A stretch of 58,143 nucleotides of DNA, from assembly GCA_963170165.1 (NCBI GenBank), contig CAUJGQ010000018.1, positions 1 to 58,143 of the forward strand, given 5' to 3'. Within the stretch, counting starts at the first letter, position 1. Every line of letters starts with the position of its first letter. The translations under genes were made by a program, and so were the position numbers. This document shows positions 38,643-48,600 of this stretch, piece after piece. This DNA is from Chloroflexota bacterium (GTDB taxonomy: Bacteria; Chloroflexota; Dehalococcoidia; CAUJGQ01). The notes under the pieces are model-generated. The model made no database searches. It saw only the letters and a program-made list of their open reading frames with translations, and was not told where the DNA came from.

Positions 38643-40277
38643 TTACATCCGGAAGACGCCAAACCGCGTCTCGGCAATGGGTGCGTGGGTGGCGGCGGCC
38701 AGTCCCAGGCCGAGAACCATGCGGGTATCCGTTGGGTCAATGATACCGTCATCCCACAGGCGGGCGGTTGCGAAGTACGGGTTTCCCTCGCGTTCATACG
38801 CAGCAAGCGTCGGCGCCATAAACGCGGCCTGCTCCTGGGGCGGCATGGACTGACCTTGTGCGCGCAGATTGTCCAACCGGACGGTGAGCAGCACGCTTGC
38901 CGCCTGCTGGCCGCCCATCACCGAGATACGGGTGTTGGGCCATGTCCACAGCTGACGCGGGCCGTAGGCGCGACCGCACATCGCGTAGTTGCCGGCGCCA
39001 AAGCTACCGCCGATGATTACGGTGAACTTCGGCACCTGGGCATTGGCCACGGCCATCACCATCTTGGCGCCATCCTTGGCGATGCCGGCATTCTCGTACT
39101 GCCGGCCCACCATGAAGCCGGTGATGTTTTGCAGGAATATCAACGGCACCTTGCGCCGTGCACACAGCTCGATGAAATGCGTTCCCTTCAGCGCGCTTTC
39201 GGAGAACAGAATGCCATTATTGGCGATGATGCCCGCCGGGTGGCCCATGATCCGGGCGAAACCGCACACCAGCGTGCTGCCATACAGCGGCTTAAACTCG
39301 TGCAGCCGCGAGCCATCCACCACCCGGGCGATCACTTCGCGCACGTCGTAGCTGCGGCGGGCGTCCGCCGGAATCACGCCGTACAACTCGGCGGGGTCAT
39401 AGGCAGGTGGCTCCGGTGAGGCTATCACCCAGGGGGGACGGCGCCGGCGGTGCAAGTTAGCGACGATACCACGGGCGATGGCGAGCGCGTGATCATCGTT
39501 TTCCGCCAGGTGGTCGACGACGCCGGAGACGGTGGCGTGTACCTCACCGCCGCCCAGATCCTCAGCCGTCACCTCCTCGCCGGTGGCTGCTTTCACCAGC
39601 GGCGGCCCGCCCAAGAAGATCGTGCCGGTGCCACGCACGATTACTGTCTCGTCGCTCATCGCGGGAACATAGGCGCCGCCTGCGGTACACGACCCCATCA
39701 CTACCGCTACCTGCGGGATACCCAGCGCCGACATCTGGGCCTGGTTGTAGAAGATGCGGCCGAAGTGCTCGCGGTCCGGGAACACGTCGGACTGCAACGG
39801 CAAGAAGGCGCCACCGGAGTCGACCAGGTAGATGCACGGCAGGCGGTTCTGCTCGGCGATCTCCTGGGCGCGCAGGTGCTTCTTAACCGTTATGGGGTAG
39901 TAGGTGCCGCCCTTGACGGTGGCGTCGTTGGCGACGATGACGCATTCCTGCCCGCTGATCCGGCCGATGCCGGTGACGATACCGGCGGCGGGGGCGTCAC
40001 CGTCGTACATCTCCCATGCTGCTAGGGCGGAAAACTCCAGGAAGGGCGTGCCGGGGTCAATGAGCCGATCAATGCGCTCACGGGCGGGCAGCTTGCCCCG
40101 CGCCCGGTGACGGCGCATCGGCTCCGCACCGCCACCCGCCCGGACCAGTGCCAGCCGCTCCTGCAACTCCTCTACCAGCCCGCGCATCGCTGCCGCGTTC
40201 TCGGAGAATTCCGGGGCGTTGGTATCAAGTTGCGAGCGGATACGCGGGATATCGCGCGGATCGGGCAGCATTTCCAT
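38643..40277 (-). CDS. mccB: Acyl-CoA carboxylase carboxyltransferase subunit (methylcrotonyl-CoA carboxylase beta type)
   Basis: The protein has 544 residues, the normal length. N-terminal half: [75 protein letters not shown]-terminal half: [53 protein letters not shown] and [15 protein letters not shown]. These match the methylcrotonyl-CoA carboxylase beta branch rather than propionyl-CoA. It carboxylates 3-methylcrotonyl-CoA in leucine breakdown with a biotin subunit not in the window. Isovaleryl-CoA dehydrogenase, the previous step, is encoded 4 kb upstream on the same strand, with four unrelated genes between. Confidence 0.92.
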   Translation of the reverse strand: MEMLPDPRDIPRIRSQLDTNAPEFSENAAAMRGLVEELQERLALVRAGGGAEPMRRHRARGKLPARERIDRLIDPGTPFLEFSALAAWEMYDGDAPAAGIVTGIGRISGQECVIVANDATVKGGTYYPITVKKHLRAQEIAEQNRLPCIYLVDSGGAFLPLQSDVFPDREHFGRIFYNQAQMSALGIPQVAVVMGSCTAGGAYVPAMSDETVIVRGTGTIFLGGPPLVKAATGEEVTAEDLGGGEVHATVSGVVDHLAENDDHALAIARGIVANLHRRRRPPWVIASPEPPAYDPAELYGVIPADARRSYDVREVIARVVDGSRLHEFKPLYGSTLVCGFARIMGHPAGIIANNGILFSESALKGTHFIELCARRKVPLIFLQNITGFMVGRQYENAGIAKDGAKMVMAVANAQVPKFTVIIGGSFGAGNYAMCGRAYGPRQLWTWPNTRISVMGGQQAASVLLTVRLDNLRAQGQSMPPQEQAAFMAPTLAAYEREGNPYFATARLWDDGIIDPTDTRMVLGLGLAAATHAPIAETRFGVFRM

Positions 40278-40359
40278 GGGGGCGCCTCGCCAACGGTATC
40301 CGGTGAAACACCCGCACCGGCGTTGCCCATGGTACCGCAGGGTAGGTAACTGATGACGG

Positions 40360-41136
40360 TTACTGTGAGGCCCCGCAGCGGCCGCAGAATCGGGCAGCGG
40401 GGGAGATTGCAGCGCCGCAGCGAGCGCAGTGCCGTACGGCGGGCGGCAGTGGTGGAGGTTGAGGCGCGACGGTAGCCATCAATGGCGCCGAGCAGCGCAG
40501 GCATGTTTGCTGATAGCCGATGTTGGTCGCTCCGCAGCGCGGGCAGCGGTGGCGGGGTGGCGGCGGCAGTTGATCGGGGATCACCGGTACCGGCGTGGTG
40601 ATCGGGGCGCTGCGCAACACGGTCTGGGCCGAGGCCAGTGCATGTACCCAGATGGCATCGCCAAGCGACGTCCGGACCCGATGCGGCTCGCGGCTGCCGA
40701 TCTCGCTGACGGGCAGGTAGCCAATAGTGACGTCCAGCCAGCCGAAGGTCACCGGCTGCAGCCCTCCGGGCGAACCGCGCCGTGGCCGGTAGGGGTCGAG
40801 TCTGGATACCGGCACAGGCAGGGTGATGGCTTCCTCAAACGTCTCACCGGCCCGCACCAGGGTGGTCACCGGGATGATCGCCTCCTCAACCGAAACATCT
40901 TCTGGAATGGGTGGGATCCATTTGTAGAGATGGACACCGGATTGGGCCAGCTCGACGTACACCAATTCTGGGTCTACCAGGTACGTGCTGTCAGGATGCC
41001 TGGCCCGATACAGCTGGTTGAAGAGGTAGATCGAAGACGGCAGACGGTTGGTCACCCGGTACGCGACGGTCAGCGTGCCGGCGGACTGTGCGGCGATCCA
41101 GCAGCTCAGGTCTACCGGTACAACGGGGGCAGCCAT
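40360..41136 (-). CDS. Protein with C-terminal double zinc ribbon, last gene of the M91 operon
   Basis: The protein has 258 residues; ATG 41136, 6 bases after AGGTG. Residues ~1-190 are a beta-rich domain ([52 protein letters not shown]) of no family I recognise. The end has two zinc ribbons, [18 protein letters not shown] and [18 protein letters not shown], of the kind also seen at the start of the protein at 43254. It has no signal peptide or membrane segment, so it stays in the cytoplasm. Its ATG is 18 bases after the stop of the zincin gene. Immunity, chaperone or regulatory roles are guesses. Confidence 0.65.
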   Translation of the reverse strand: MAAPVVPVDLSCWIAAQSAGTLTVAYRVTNRLPSSIYLFNQLYRARHPDSTYLVDPELVYVELAQSGVHLYKWIPPIPEDVSVEEAIIPVTTLVRAGETFEEAITLPVPVSRLDPYRPRRGSPGGLQPVTFGWLDVTIGYLPVSEIGSREPHRVRTSLGDAIWVHALASAQTVLRSAPITTPVPVIPDQLPPPPRHRCPRCGATNIGYQQTCLRCSAPLMATVAPQPPPLPPAVRHCARCGAAISPAARFCGRCGASQ

Positions 41137-41154
41137 CGAAAGCACCTGCTTGTA

Positions 41155-42594
41155 TCAGTACTGCGGCCGCGGCGGCAGGCCCTGTTCGGCGCGGATGTTG
41201 TTCTCGGTAATAGCATTGCCGGCGAACGGACCGAGACCCACGGTAGCGGCATCCTCGCCCGGGATCATGTTCGGCGCTGCCGGTGTGCCCGGGTTGCCGG
41301 GGTCCTGCATCCGGCCAGGTGTGCGGGTGCCGGTCTGGCCATGCAGGACATGAATCAGTTCGTGCCCGAGTCCAACCGCCGGTGGCCGGTTGTGCCAGGG
41401 CTGGCTTCCGTCGTAGATCTGGTTGCGGGTGTTGTCGTAGCCAACGGTCACGGCAGTCCCGGGGCCGTTCGTGCCATCCGGCCGCGGCCGGCCATCGGCT
41501 GGGCGATGGTACGAAGCGGAATTGCCCTCTCCCGGATTGACCTGGCGGATGAAGGTCTGCTGGCCGCTGGCCTGCAGCTGGTTGAGCAGGTTCTGACCGG
41601 TACGCCCGTTTGCCAGCGTATTGAGATCGTTCCGGACCTGGTTGACGAAGGCGGGATCGCCCTGGACCTGCATGCCGGGACGTGGCGTATCAACGTTATC
41701 CCACTGGCCCGGCTGCCCGCGCGAATTCCCCGGCGGCGTCTGGTTGGCCACGACGGTTGCGCTGGTGATGTTGCCGTTCGCGTCCGTGGTCAGTGCCACG
41801 CCAGATACCGAGCGGATCAATGCATCCTGCACCTCGACCACGCGCCCGGCTGGGTCCGTCGCCTCGCTCACCCGAACCGTCGCCGAGCCGCTCTGCAATC
41901 CCTCCATGTTGTCCGTGGGACGGATCGTGGTTGTGCCATCTGGGCCGCGGACGGTGCGCACCAGCCCGGCCTGCTCCAAGATGTTGATCGCGGCATTGCC
42001 GCTGTAGATCGCGGCGGTCGTGCCGGCGATGGCAGGCACCTGCACTTCCTTAATGACCGCAGCGCCGTTCGGGTCAATGACCGTAATGGGTGCGCCGGAC
42101 ACCGGATCAACGATCGTCGTCGTGCTGTAACCGCCGTTGACTGGCAGGTTTGCGGGCGGCTGTAGGTAGGGATTGCCGTTGGGGTCGCGGATGACGTTGC
42201 CGGAAGCGTCCGTGATCGGGGGCACACCCGCGCTCACCAACTCTTCAATTGCGCCTGAGCCGCTCACCACTATCGTTTCAGTCGTGGTGGGCACGTCATG
42301 CGGCTCTGGGCCAACCTGCCCAACCTCGCCACTGGTGCGCCCGTCCGGGCCCGGCGCCCCGGTGGCTGCGGTGGCCGCGCCGATTGCACCCGCCAGTTGC
42401 CCGGCGATCACCGCGGCGCCGACGGCAATCGCGCCGCCGGCCACCGCGATCGCCGTGGTGTAACCGGCCGTCTGCTCGCAGTCAGCAGGGCTGGAGCAGT
42501 TGTCGGCGCGGACCGGCGCCACACCGGCAGCGACCACGCTCACGGATATCGCCAGCGCGGCTGTCACGGCTAGGATTGCTCGACTAGCGCTCAT
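41155..42594 (-). CDS. Exported protein with C-terminal M91-type zincin (toxin/effector) domain
   Basis: The protein has 479 residues. It has a signal peptide (hydrophobic ~7-24, ending near VRADN), a second hydrophobic stretch (~47-76), a Gly/Asn/Thr-rich middle (repeats of DPxGxP), and a C-terminal domain with GHELIHVLHG (HExxH at 411-415), PGEDAATVG (likely third ligand Glu447) and TENNIRAEQGLPPRPQY. This order matches the M91/NleD-type zinc protease fold (PF14891) seen in effectors and polymorphic toxins; NleD cleaves host kinases. Here it is exported with a signal peptide. It overlaps the membrane gene by 11 bases. The target is unknown. Confidence 0.8.
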   Translation of the reverse strand: MSASRAILAVTAALAISVSVVAAGVAPVRADNCSSPADCEQTAGYTTAIAVAGGAIAVGAAVIAGQLAGAIGAATAATGAPGPDGRTSGEVGQVGPEPHDVPTTTETIVVSGSGAIEELVSAGVPPITDASGNVIRDPNGNPYLQPPANLPVNGGYSTTTIVDPVSGAPITVIDPNGAAVIKEVQVPAIAGTTAAIYSGNAAINILEQAGLVRTVRGPDGTTTIRPTDNMEGLQSGSATVRVSEATDPAGRVVEVQDALIRSVSGVALTTDANGNITSATVVANQTPPGNSRGQPGQWDNVDTPRPGMQVQGDPAFVNQVRNDLNTLANGRTGQNLLNQLQASGQQTFIRQVNPGEGNSASYHRPADGRPRPDGTNGPGTAVTVGYDNTRNQIYDGSQPWHNRPPAVGLGHELIHVLHGQTGTRTPGRMQDPGNPGTPAAPNMIPGEDAATVGLGPFAGNAITENNIRAEQGLPPRPQY

Positions 42595-43237
42595 GGCCCC
42601 ACCGCTGCAAGCCGTATCCCAACACCAATCCCCACAGACCGTGGCCGGCGATTGATGTCACCAGGAAGCCGGGGTTATCCAGCCGAAGCCGCAGGAACGA
42701 CGGGTACGTTGCCATCATCAGCCCTTCTAGGGTGAGTCCCCAGACCAGCCCTGTCCACACGCCGCCACGCGGCCGGACCAGCGCGTACATCATGCCGAAG
42801 CTGATGCCATTCCAGAAGTGGTAGCTCCAGCCGGCCGCCTGGGCGATGCCATCGCGCTCCGGGCGGTTGGTGATCAGTGAGCCGAAGACGCGGATGGCGC
42901 GGAACGGGTCGAACTCCAATTGCAGCGCCAGCAGCAACAGCGGACGCACCAGGTCATAGACGGCCGTGGCGATCAGCCCCCACAGCGCTCCTTGCATCAG
43001 CCTACCGGCGATCAGGTGCAGCCCGGCATAGTTGCGCCGTCCCAGCAGCACCGCACCCATCAGCACACCGGCCGAGGGCATCACCACGAACGGCGCCAAA
43101 TACCGTAGCGGTACCGGCCCGAAGGTGTGCGCCATGATCGCCGCGCCTGAGGTCGATGCCAGCAACACACCGAATGCAACCTCGATGCCGTGCGGGCCGC
43201 CGGGTGCTCGGTGACGGGAACCAGCACCGCGGGACAT
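42584..43237 (-). CDS. Multi-spanning membrane protein of the M91 operon
   Basis: The protein has 217 residues; ATG 43237 behind GAGGAG. Roughly six hydrophobic helices span the chain (GIEVAFGVLLASTSG, YLAPFVVMPSAGVLMGAVLL, LIAGRLMQGALWGLIATAVY, SYHFWNGISFGMMYALV, WTGLVWGLTLEGLMMAT, LVTSIAGHGLWGLVLGY). The start is very basic. I do not recognise the family. It lies between the zinc-ribbon membrane gene (16 bases) and the zincin gene (overlap), so it is probably co-produced with the zincin, perhaps as an export or immunity partner. Confidence 0.6.
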   Translation of the reverse strand: MSRGAGSRHRAPGGPHGIEVAFGVLLASTSGAAIMAHTFGPVPLRYLAPFVVMPSAGVLMGAVLLGRRNYAGLHLIAGRLMQGALWGLIATAVYDLVRPLLLLALQLEFDPFRAIRVFGSLITNRPERDGIAQAAGWSYHFWNGISFGMMYALVRPRGGVWTGLVWGLTLEGLMMATYPSFLRLRLDNPGFLVTSIAGHGLWGLVLGYGLQRWGHER

Positions 43238-43253
43238 AGAGACTCCTCGTTGC

Positions 43254-44225
43254 TCACGGGCTTGTCGTGGGGGGGCGGCGGCCGAGCAGCGCCCGTGCAC
43301 CGCCGGCCAGGGTGCCGCTACGTGGCGCCAGCGCCAGGTAGCCGGTCAGCAGCGCCAGCAGCACCACGAATTGCTCCTTCATCGCCGAATCGGACACGCG
43401 ATCCTCGTTGGTGATCACCAACGCCACCAGCGCCGGCAAGACTGTCGCTGCCATCAGCCGGAGAAGACCTGGCACTCGGTCGCGCGCGTCAAAAAAGCGC
43501 AGCAACCGGCGTTGCAGTGCGGGTCCCCAACGCGTCACCGCGAAGGTGAACAGACCAACGACCGCCGGGAACACCGTTTGGGGCAAGATGCCACTCTGGC
43601 CCGAGGTCTTGTAGTGGGCGCCCGCCCAGGGGATCGTAAACAACAGCGTGGCCACGGCCGGCGCCACCAGGAAGCGCGCGTTAGCTGGCGTTCGGTCCGT
43701 GAGTCGCTGTGCGCCCCGTGTGATCGGCGCGCGCAGCAAAAACAAGACGCCGATGGTGACGATTGGCCCAGCCATCGTCATCGCGCCAACGCGGGCAGAG
43801 CATAGGTACATGTCGCGGGTGCCCGGTTGCTTTGACGTGCAGTTGCCGACATCAACAATGTCATGAATGACGCGCGATGGCAGGCTCAGCGGTAGCCAGC
43901 CGAGCAGCGCAGCCGCCCCGCACAGTATCGCTACTGCCACGAGTGGCAAGATGCCGGTGCTGTCGGTGGCAATGGCCTGCATGAGCGGCCGGGGAGTTCC
44001 GGGCGGTCGCTGCCCGGCCGGTCCGATGGGTGCGGCAACCGGCGCCGAAGGTGGTGGGGCGCCGTCCGGCGTCGGGGCGCCACAGGCGTTGCAGAAGTGC
44101 TGTCCGGGATGGAGCGCGACCCCGCAACTGCCGCATGTCCTCGTGACTGAAATCGCCGCTCCGCAGTGTCTGCAGAAGTGCTCACCCTCAGCCGCCGGTG
44201 CATGGCACGCGCTGCAGACGATCAT
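43254..44225 (-). CDS. Membrane protein with N-terminal double zinc ribbon, first gene of the M91 operon
   Basis: The protein has 323 residues. Residues ~4-50 hold two zinc ribbons (CSACHAPAAEGEHFCRHC and CGSCGVALHPGQHFCNAC). A Pro-rich linker follows, then six hydrophobic helices: LPLVAVAILCGAAALLGW, MAGPIVTIGVLFLL, FLVAPAVATLLFTIP, VFPAVVGLFTFAV, MAATVLPALVALVI and FVVLLALLTGYLALAP. Between the first two helices lie two Cys (NCTSKQ, YLCSA) that may form an external disulfide. No known family is apparent. A 99-base inverted-repeat-bounded segment precedes the ATG. The gene starts the four-gene operon. Confidence 0.6.
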   Translation of the reverse strand: MIVCSACHAPAAEGEHFCRHCGAAISVTRTCGSCGVALHPGQHFCNACGAPTPDGAPPPSAPVAAPIGPAGQRPPGTPRPLMQAIATDSTGILPLVAVAILCGAAALLGWLPLSLPSRVIHDIVDVGNCTSKQPGTRDMYLCSARVGAMTMAGPIVTIGVLFLLRAPITRGAQRLTDRTPANARFLVAPAVATLLFTIPWAGAHYKTSGQSGILPQTVFPAVVGLFTFAVTRWGPALQRRLLRFFDARDRVPGLLRLMAATVLPALVALVITNEDRVSDSAMKEQFVVLLALLTGYLALAPRSGTLAGGARALLGRRPPTTSP

Positions 44226-44239
44226 GCTCCGTCCTTGTG

Positions 44240-44338
44240 CCGGCTGGGAGGGGAGTGAGTGAGGCGCCGGGTTGATGGCGTGATGATAGCCGGTCGCACC
44301 AACGGTGCCAAGGCGTCACGCGTCATATTCCCAGCCGG
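44240..44338 (-). promoter_or_regulatory. Inverted-repeat-bounded intergenic element before the M91 operon
   Basis: ccggctggga (44240-44249) pairs perfectly with tcccagccgg (44329-44338). The 79 bases between contain a small hairpin gcacc (44296-44300)/ggtgc (44304-44308). It exactly fills the space between the stop of isovaleryl-CoA dehydrogenase (44339) and 15 bases before the operon ATG. It may be a folded leader, a termination signal with a long closing stem, or an operator. Confidence 0.4.
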
Positions 44339-45499
44339 TCACCGCAACCCCAGTAGCTCGCGGGCGATAATCGTCTTGCGGATCTCGGTGGTACCCGCTC
44401 CGATTTCCAGCAACTTGGCGTCGCGCACGATCCGGCCAATGGGCGAATCGTTCAGGTAGCCGTAGCCACCGTGGATCTGCATCGCGTCCAGCGCCACACG
44501 GGTAGAGACCTCGGCGGCGTACATGATGGCGGCGGCGGCCTCCTTTCCGAAGCGGCGGCCGTCACGAGCGGCGGCAGCGGCCGCGGCGGCGGTGCGGTAC
44601 ACCAACCAGCGCGCCGACTCTACCTGGACGTACATGCCGGCTAGTTTCCCCTGGATGAGCTGGAAGTTGCCGATGGGCTGGCCAAACTGCTGCCGTTCTC
44701 GGGCATAGCTGATGGACAGCTCCAGCGCCCGACCGGCCAACCCCAGCGACTCGCCAGCCAGGAATGCGCGTTCGCTGTCCAGGCCGGACATCATCACGGC
44801 TACGCCCTTGTTCACCTCGCCTAACACGTTGGCGGCCGGGACGCGCACATCCTCGAGGACAAGTTCACCGGTTGGCGAGCCACGATGGCCCCACTTATCG
44901 AGCTTGCGCGAAACCGTGAAGCCGGCCATACCCTTCTCGATGATGAAGGCCGTAATGCCATGCTGGCGCTGCTCCGGTGTGGTCTTGGCGTACAGCACGA
45001 GCGTGTCGGCAATTGGACCATTGGTGATGAACATCTTCGTGCCGTTGAGCACAAAGTCGTCGCCGTCGCGCACAGCCGTCATGCGCATGCCGCCGACGGC
45101 GTCAGAACCCGCCTCCGGCTCGGTCATCGCCAGCGCGCCGACGTGCGTCCCGGCGCACAACGGCGGCAAGTAGTGGCGGCGCTGCTCCTCCGTCCCGTTG
45201 CGGTGAAGGTTGTTGACGCACAGGTTGGCATGGGCGCCATAGGAAAGCGCCACCGAGCCGGAGAACCGAGCGATCTGCTCGATGATCAGCACTCCGGCGA
45301 GTGTGTCGAATCCGGCGCCGCCGTACTCGGGTGGCACCGTGACACCAAGCAGGCCAAGTTCTCCCATCGCCGGCCAGAGGTGCATGGGAAACTCATCGCT
45401 GCGGTCAATCGCAGCTGCCAGCGGGTCGACCTCGCGCTCGGCCCACGCGCCGGCGGTGTCACGCAGCAGCCGGTGCGTTTCATCCAGCTCGAATTCCAT
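44339..45499 (-). CDS. ivd: Isovaleryl-CoA dehydrogenase
   Basis: The protein has 386 residues; ATG 45499 behind GGGCAGGGGG; a TTG at 45517 is less likely. ALSYGAHANLCVNNLHRNG, GALAMTEPEAGSDA and NGTKMFITNG are typical of isovaleryl-CoA dehydrogenases. The catalytic Glu sits in SGLDSERAFLAG (helix G position), and the place used by other acyl-CoA dehydrogenases has Ala (EIGAGTTEIRK), which separates this branch from short/medium-chain enzymes. It makes 3-methylcrotonyl-CoA, the substrate of the carboxylase encoded at 38643, from leucine. FAD enzyme, electrons to ETF. Confidence 0.92.
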   Translation of the reverse strand: MEFELDETHRLLRDTAGAWAEREVDPLAAAIDRSDEFPMHLWPAMGELGLLGVTVPPEYGGAGFDTLAGVLIIEQIARFSGSVALSYGAHANLCVNNLHRNGTEEQRRHYLPPLCAGTHVGALAMTEPEAGSDAVGGMRMTAVRDGDDFVLNGTKMFITNGPIADTLVLYAKTTPEQRQHGITAFIIEKGMAGFTVSRKLDKWGHRGSPTGELVLEDVRVPAANVLGEVNKGVAVMMSGLDSERAFLAGESLGLAGRALELSISYARERQQFGQPIGNFQLIQGKLAGMYVQVESARWLVYRTAAAAAAAARDGRRFGKEAAAAIMYAAEVSTRVALDAMQIHGGYGYLNDSPIGRIVRDAKLLEIGAGTTEIRKTIIARELLGLR

Positions 45500-45561
45500 G
45501 CGCCGCCCCCTGCCCAAGAGAGTAGCGGCATTGTAGCCGATCCATTTCTGCCCGCGAGAAG

Positions 45562-45589
45562 GGGAGCCACCGGTTCCCCAGTGGCTCCC
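45562..45589 (-). terminator. Terminator after the large FN3 protein gene
   Basis: gggagccac (45562-45570) pairs with gtggctccc (45581-45589) around a 10-base loop, 29-57 bases after the stop codon at 45619 on the minus strand. It separates the 1227-residue protein gene from ivd. Confidence 0.65.
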
Positions 45590-45618
45590 TCAATACGAAC
45601 GTCCAGCGGCCGTCGTGC

Positions 45619-48600
45619 TTACCTCACCGGCCGTGGCAGGCCGGCCGGCGGCGGCGGGATGACGGCGCTAGGCGTTGTCCCGGCTGCCCGTGCGCTGCGG
45701 CCACCGGGCGGAGCAATACCGGCGGGCGGTGGCGGTGGTGTCAAGCTGTCCCTGAACGATGGGATAGGCGCGTTGCTGGGTGGCGTTGCCAGCGCGCCCG
45801 TCTCCGCCTCCCGCACCGGCGATGGCACGACCCCGGTGGGGGCGGCGGGAGCACGCCCAGCCGCGGTGGCGGCAGAACGGGCACCGCTGGTAGCCAAGAT
45901 CAGCGGGGCGGACCACGCCGAACAGGTCACCCCGGCACAGGCGCGGATGTGGAAGTAGTACGTCGTGGCGGCCGTCAGCCCATTGTAGCTGGTGCTGGTG
46001 GCGTCAGCGCCAACCGTCTCGAACAGGTAGCCAATCGGGCTGGCGGGCGTACGGGCAATCTGGTAGCTGGTCTCACCTGAGCCGTCGTCCCACAGTACCT
46101 GGATGCTGCCCGCGGTGATCGTCCCGGCCCGGAAGTTGATGGGCGTGGCAGGGGCCGGTGCGCTGGTCACCGCGATGCCACCAGACCACGGCGAACAGGC
46201 GGTCCCGATGCAGGCGCGGACGTGGTAGTAGTACGTTGCGCCGCTCTCAGTGGGTGTATGCGCCCAGGTGGTCGTACCCGCCGCCAGTGACTGAAAAGCG
46301 TACGCCACCGGGCTGCTCTTGGTATAGGCCACCTGCATCGCCGTTTCGGTGCTGCTGTTGTCATCCCAGGCGATGTCGATACTGGTAGCGGTGGTGGCCG
46401 TCGAGCGCAGGTTGCCGGGCGCAGCCGGTGGCGCAGCGTTCGTGACCACCAGCCCCGGGCTCCACGGAGAGCACAGCGCACCGGCGCAGGCGCGGACGTG
46501 GTAGAAGTACGTCAGTCCTGGCTGAGCGCCGGCGTGGTTCCAGCTCTGGCTATTGGCGGCCAGATCGGCGGTCTGGTAGCTGATCGGGCTGCTGACCGTC
46601 CACAGCACCTGGTAGGCGCTTTCTCCGGTGGCGTTGTCATTCCACAGGATCGGCACCGCGCCACCATTGACCGGCGTCCCCGCGCGAAGGTTGCTGGGTG
46701 TGGCGGGAGCCACGCCCGGTGTCACCGCCAGGCCCGCCGACCAACCGGAGCACCCGACGGCGTTGCAGGCCCGGACATGGTAGAAGTACATCGTCCCCGC
46801 GGTCACCGGTGTGTGCGTCCAGGCCGTCACATCTGCGCCGAGGTTGACCGTTGTATAGGCAATCGGGCTGCTCGGCGTCCAGACGATCTGGATCGAGGTC
46901 TCGTCCGTGACGTTGTCCCACAACAGCGGCACGTCCGTGGCTGTGACGGAGCCGGTGCGCAGGTTGGCGGGCGTGGCCGGTGCGGCCGGCGCGTTGGCCA
47001 CCAACGTGGGATCGTTTGCGGTGTTGTTGGCCGTGATCGGATCGCCGGAGGTCGTCACGGTGGCCGTGTTGGTGACACTAGAGGCAGTGCCCGCGCCGAT
47101 ATTGACGGTGATGGAAACCACCGTCGACTCCCCCGGCGCCAGCGCGGGACTCATGCGGGTGCAGCTCACCGTGTCGAAGATCGGCCCGCAGCTCCAGCTG
47201 GCCCCCGCGCTTGATACGTACGTCATGCCCGCGGGCAAGGTGTCTGAGATGTTGATCGTGCTGATTGTCGCTGCCTGGCCGTTGTTGGTGACCGTCAGCG
47301 AGTAGGTGCCGGTCTGGCCGCGATAGAAGGTGCCGGTGTGCGTCTTCGTCAGCGACAGCTCCGGCGGCCGGCCCAACGTGACGGTGTAGCTGCCGGTTCC
47401 GCCCAAGAAGCCCTGCATGACCAGGGTGTGCGTCCCGCTCACGTCAATCACACAGCCGAACGCCAGGAATGATGGCCCGCACAGCTTTGTGCCATTCGGC
47501 CGCCGCACCTCCGGGTAGTCACTGCTGCCGGTCGAGGTGACGAGGATCTGCTCACCGCTCGTGGCACTGAACGTGTAGCAGTGCGCGTCCACAGCCGTGG
47601 TGAGATTCCCTGCCACCGCGCCTCCACCGACGCTGATCGACCCGCATCCTACCGGACTGTTAAGCCGCTGGAGATGGAAGTGATACGCGCCGGTGGCAGG
47701 CGAGATGAGGTTAACGCCGCCGTCCGCCCACACCGCGAAGGTGAACTCGCCGGTCTCCGTCACGGTGCAGACCGTGGTAATACCGAAGTTGACACCCGGG
47801 AACGAGCATGCGCCATCGCCGTTCGGTGCGAGCAGTGTGCCTTCCCAGTCATCCGACAGGCGCATCTCGATCACATCACCGGCGCTGGCGCTGAAGCGGT
47901 AGTGGTCGATCTCGTAGGCCGCGGCGGTGGTGCAGGCGTAGGTTACGTTGAAAGACGGCGACCAGCCGCAGCCCGGCTCAGGAGCGGGCGGGCTGAATGA
48001 GGCGTCGTCGAACACGGTGATGATGCCATTATGGTCGTCGTTGAGGACGTAGACCTTGCCCGTGCTTTGATTGATTGCCAGATTCGGGCTGAAGACGCCG
48101 CCACCGGGATTGAGACCGGTGGGTACCAGCGCCAGTACTTGCCCGGTGGCGCCATCGATGATCGCGGTGGCGTCAAGATCGACCTGGTAGAGATGATCCG
48201 TGCTCTGCCGGACACCGAGTTCCCAGGTAAGTGCGTTGGTGTGAACCGGTGTGCGCTGGCTTGTGGCTCCGGCCAGGATGTCGACCGGCATATCGTAGAA
48301 GGCGTCATGGTAAAGCCGGTTCGACAGCGGGTTATACGCGATATCCGGCATCGGCGGACCGCCGCTCGGGCATGGACCCGGGATGCAGATGATGGTCAGC
48401 TCTTGCTCCGGCTGCCCGCCGGTCTCGCGCTGCCCGCGATTCGCCGCAGGCGGGGCAGTGACGAACTGGACACCGCCGGTGGTCCGGTCCAGCACGAGGA
48501 TGCCCGCGGCGTTTGCCTGCGACGGGATGAACCGGACCGACAGGTACACCTTGTTGTTGACGGAGCTGGCTTCGACGGTGGTCGGCCCGTCGCCGCCGGC

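Noticed and set aside
40360..44225. Zincin operon as a prophage or mobile element
   Set aside because: No integrase, transposase, att-like direct repeats or phage structural gene is visible around it; only the synteny argument suggests insertion.
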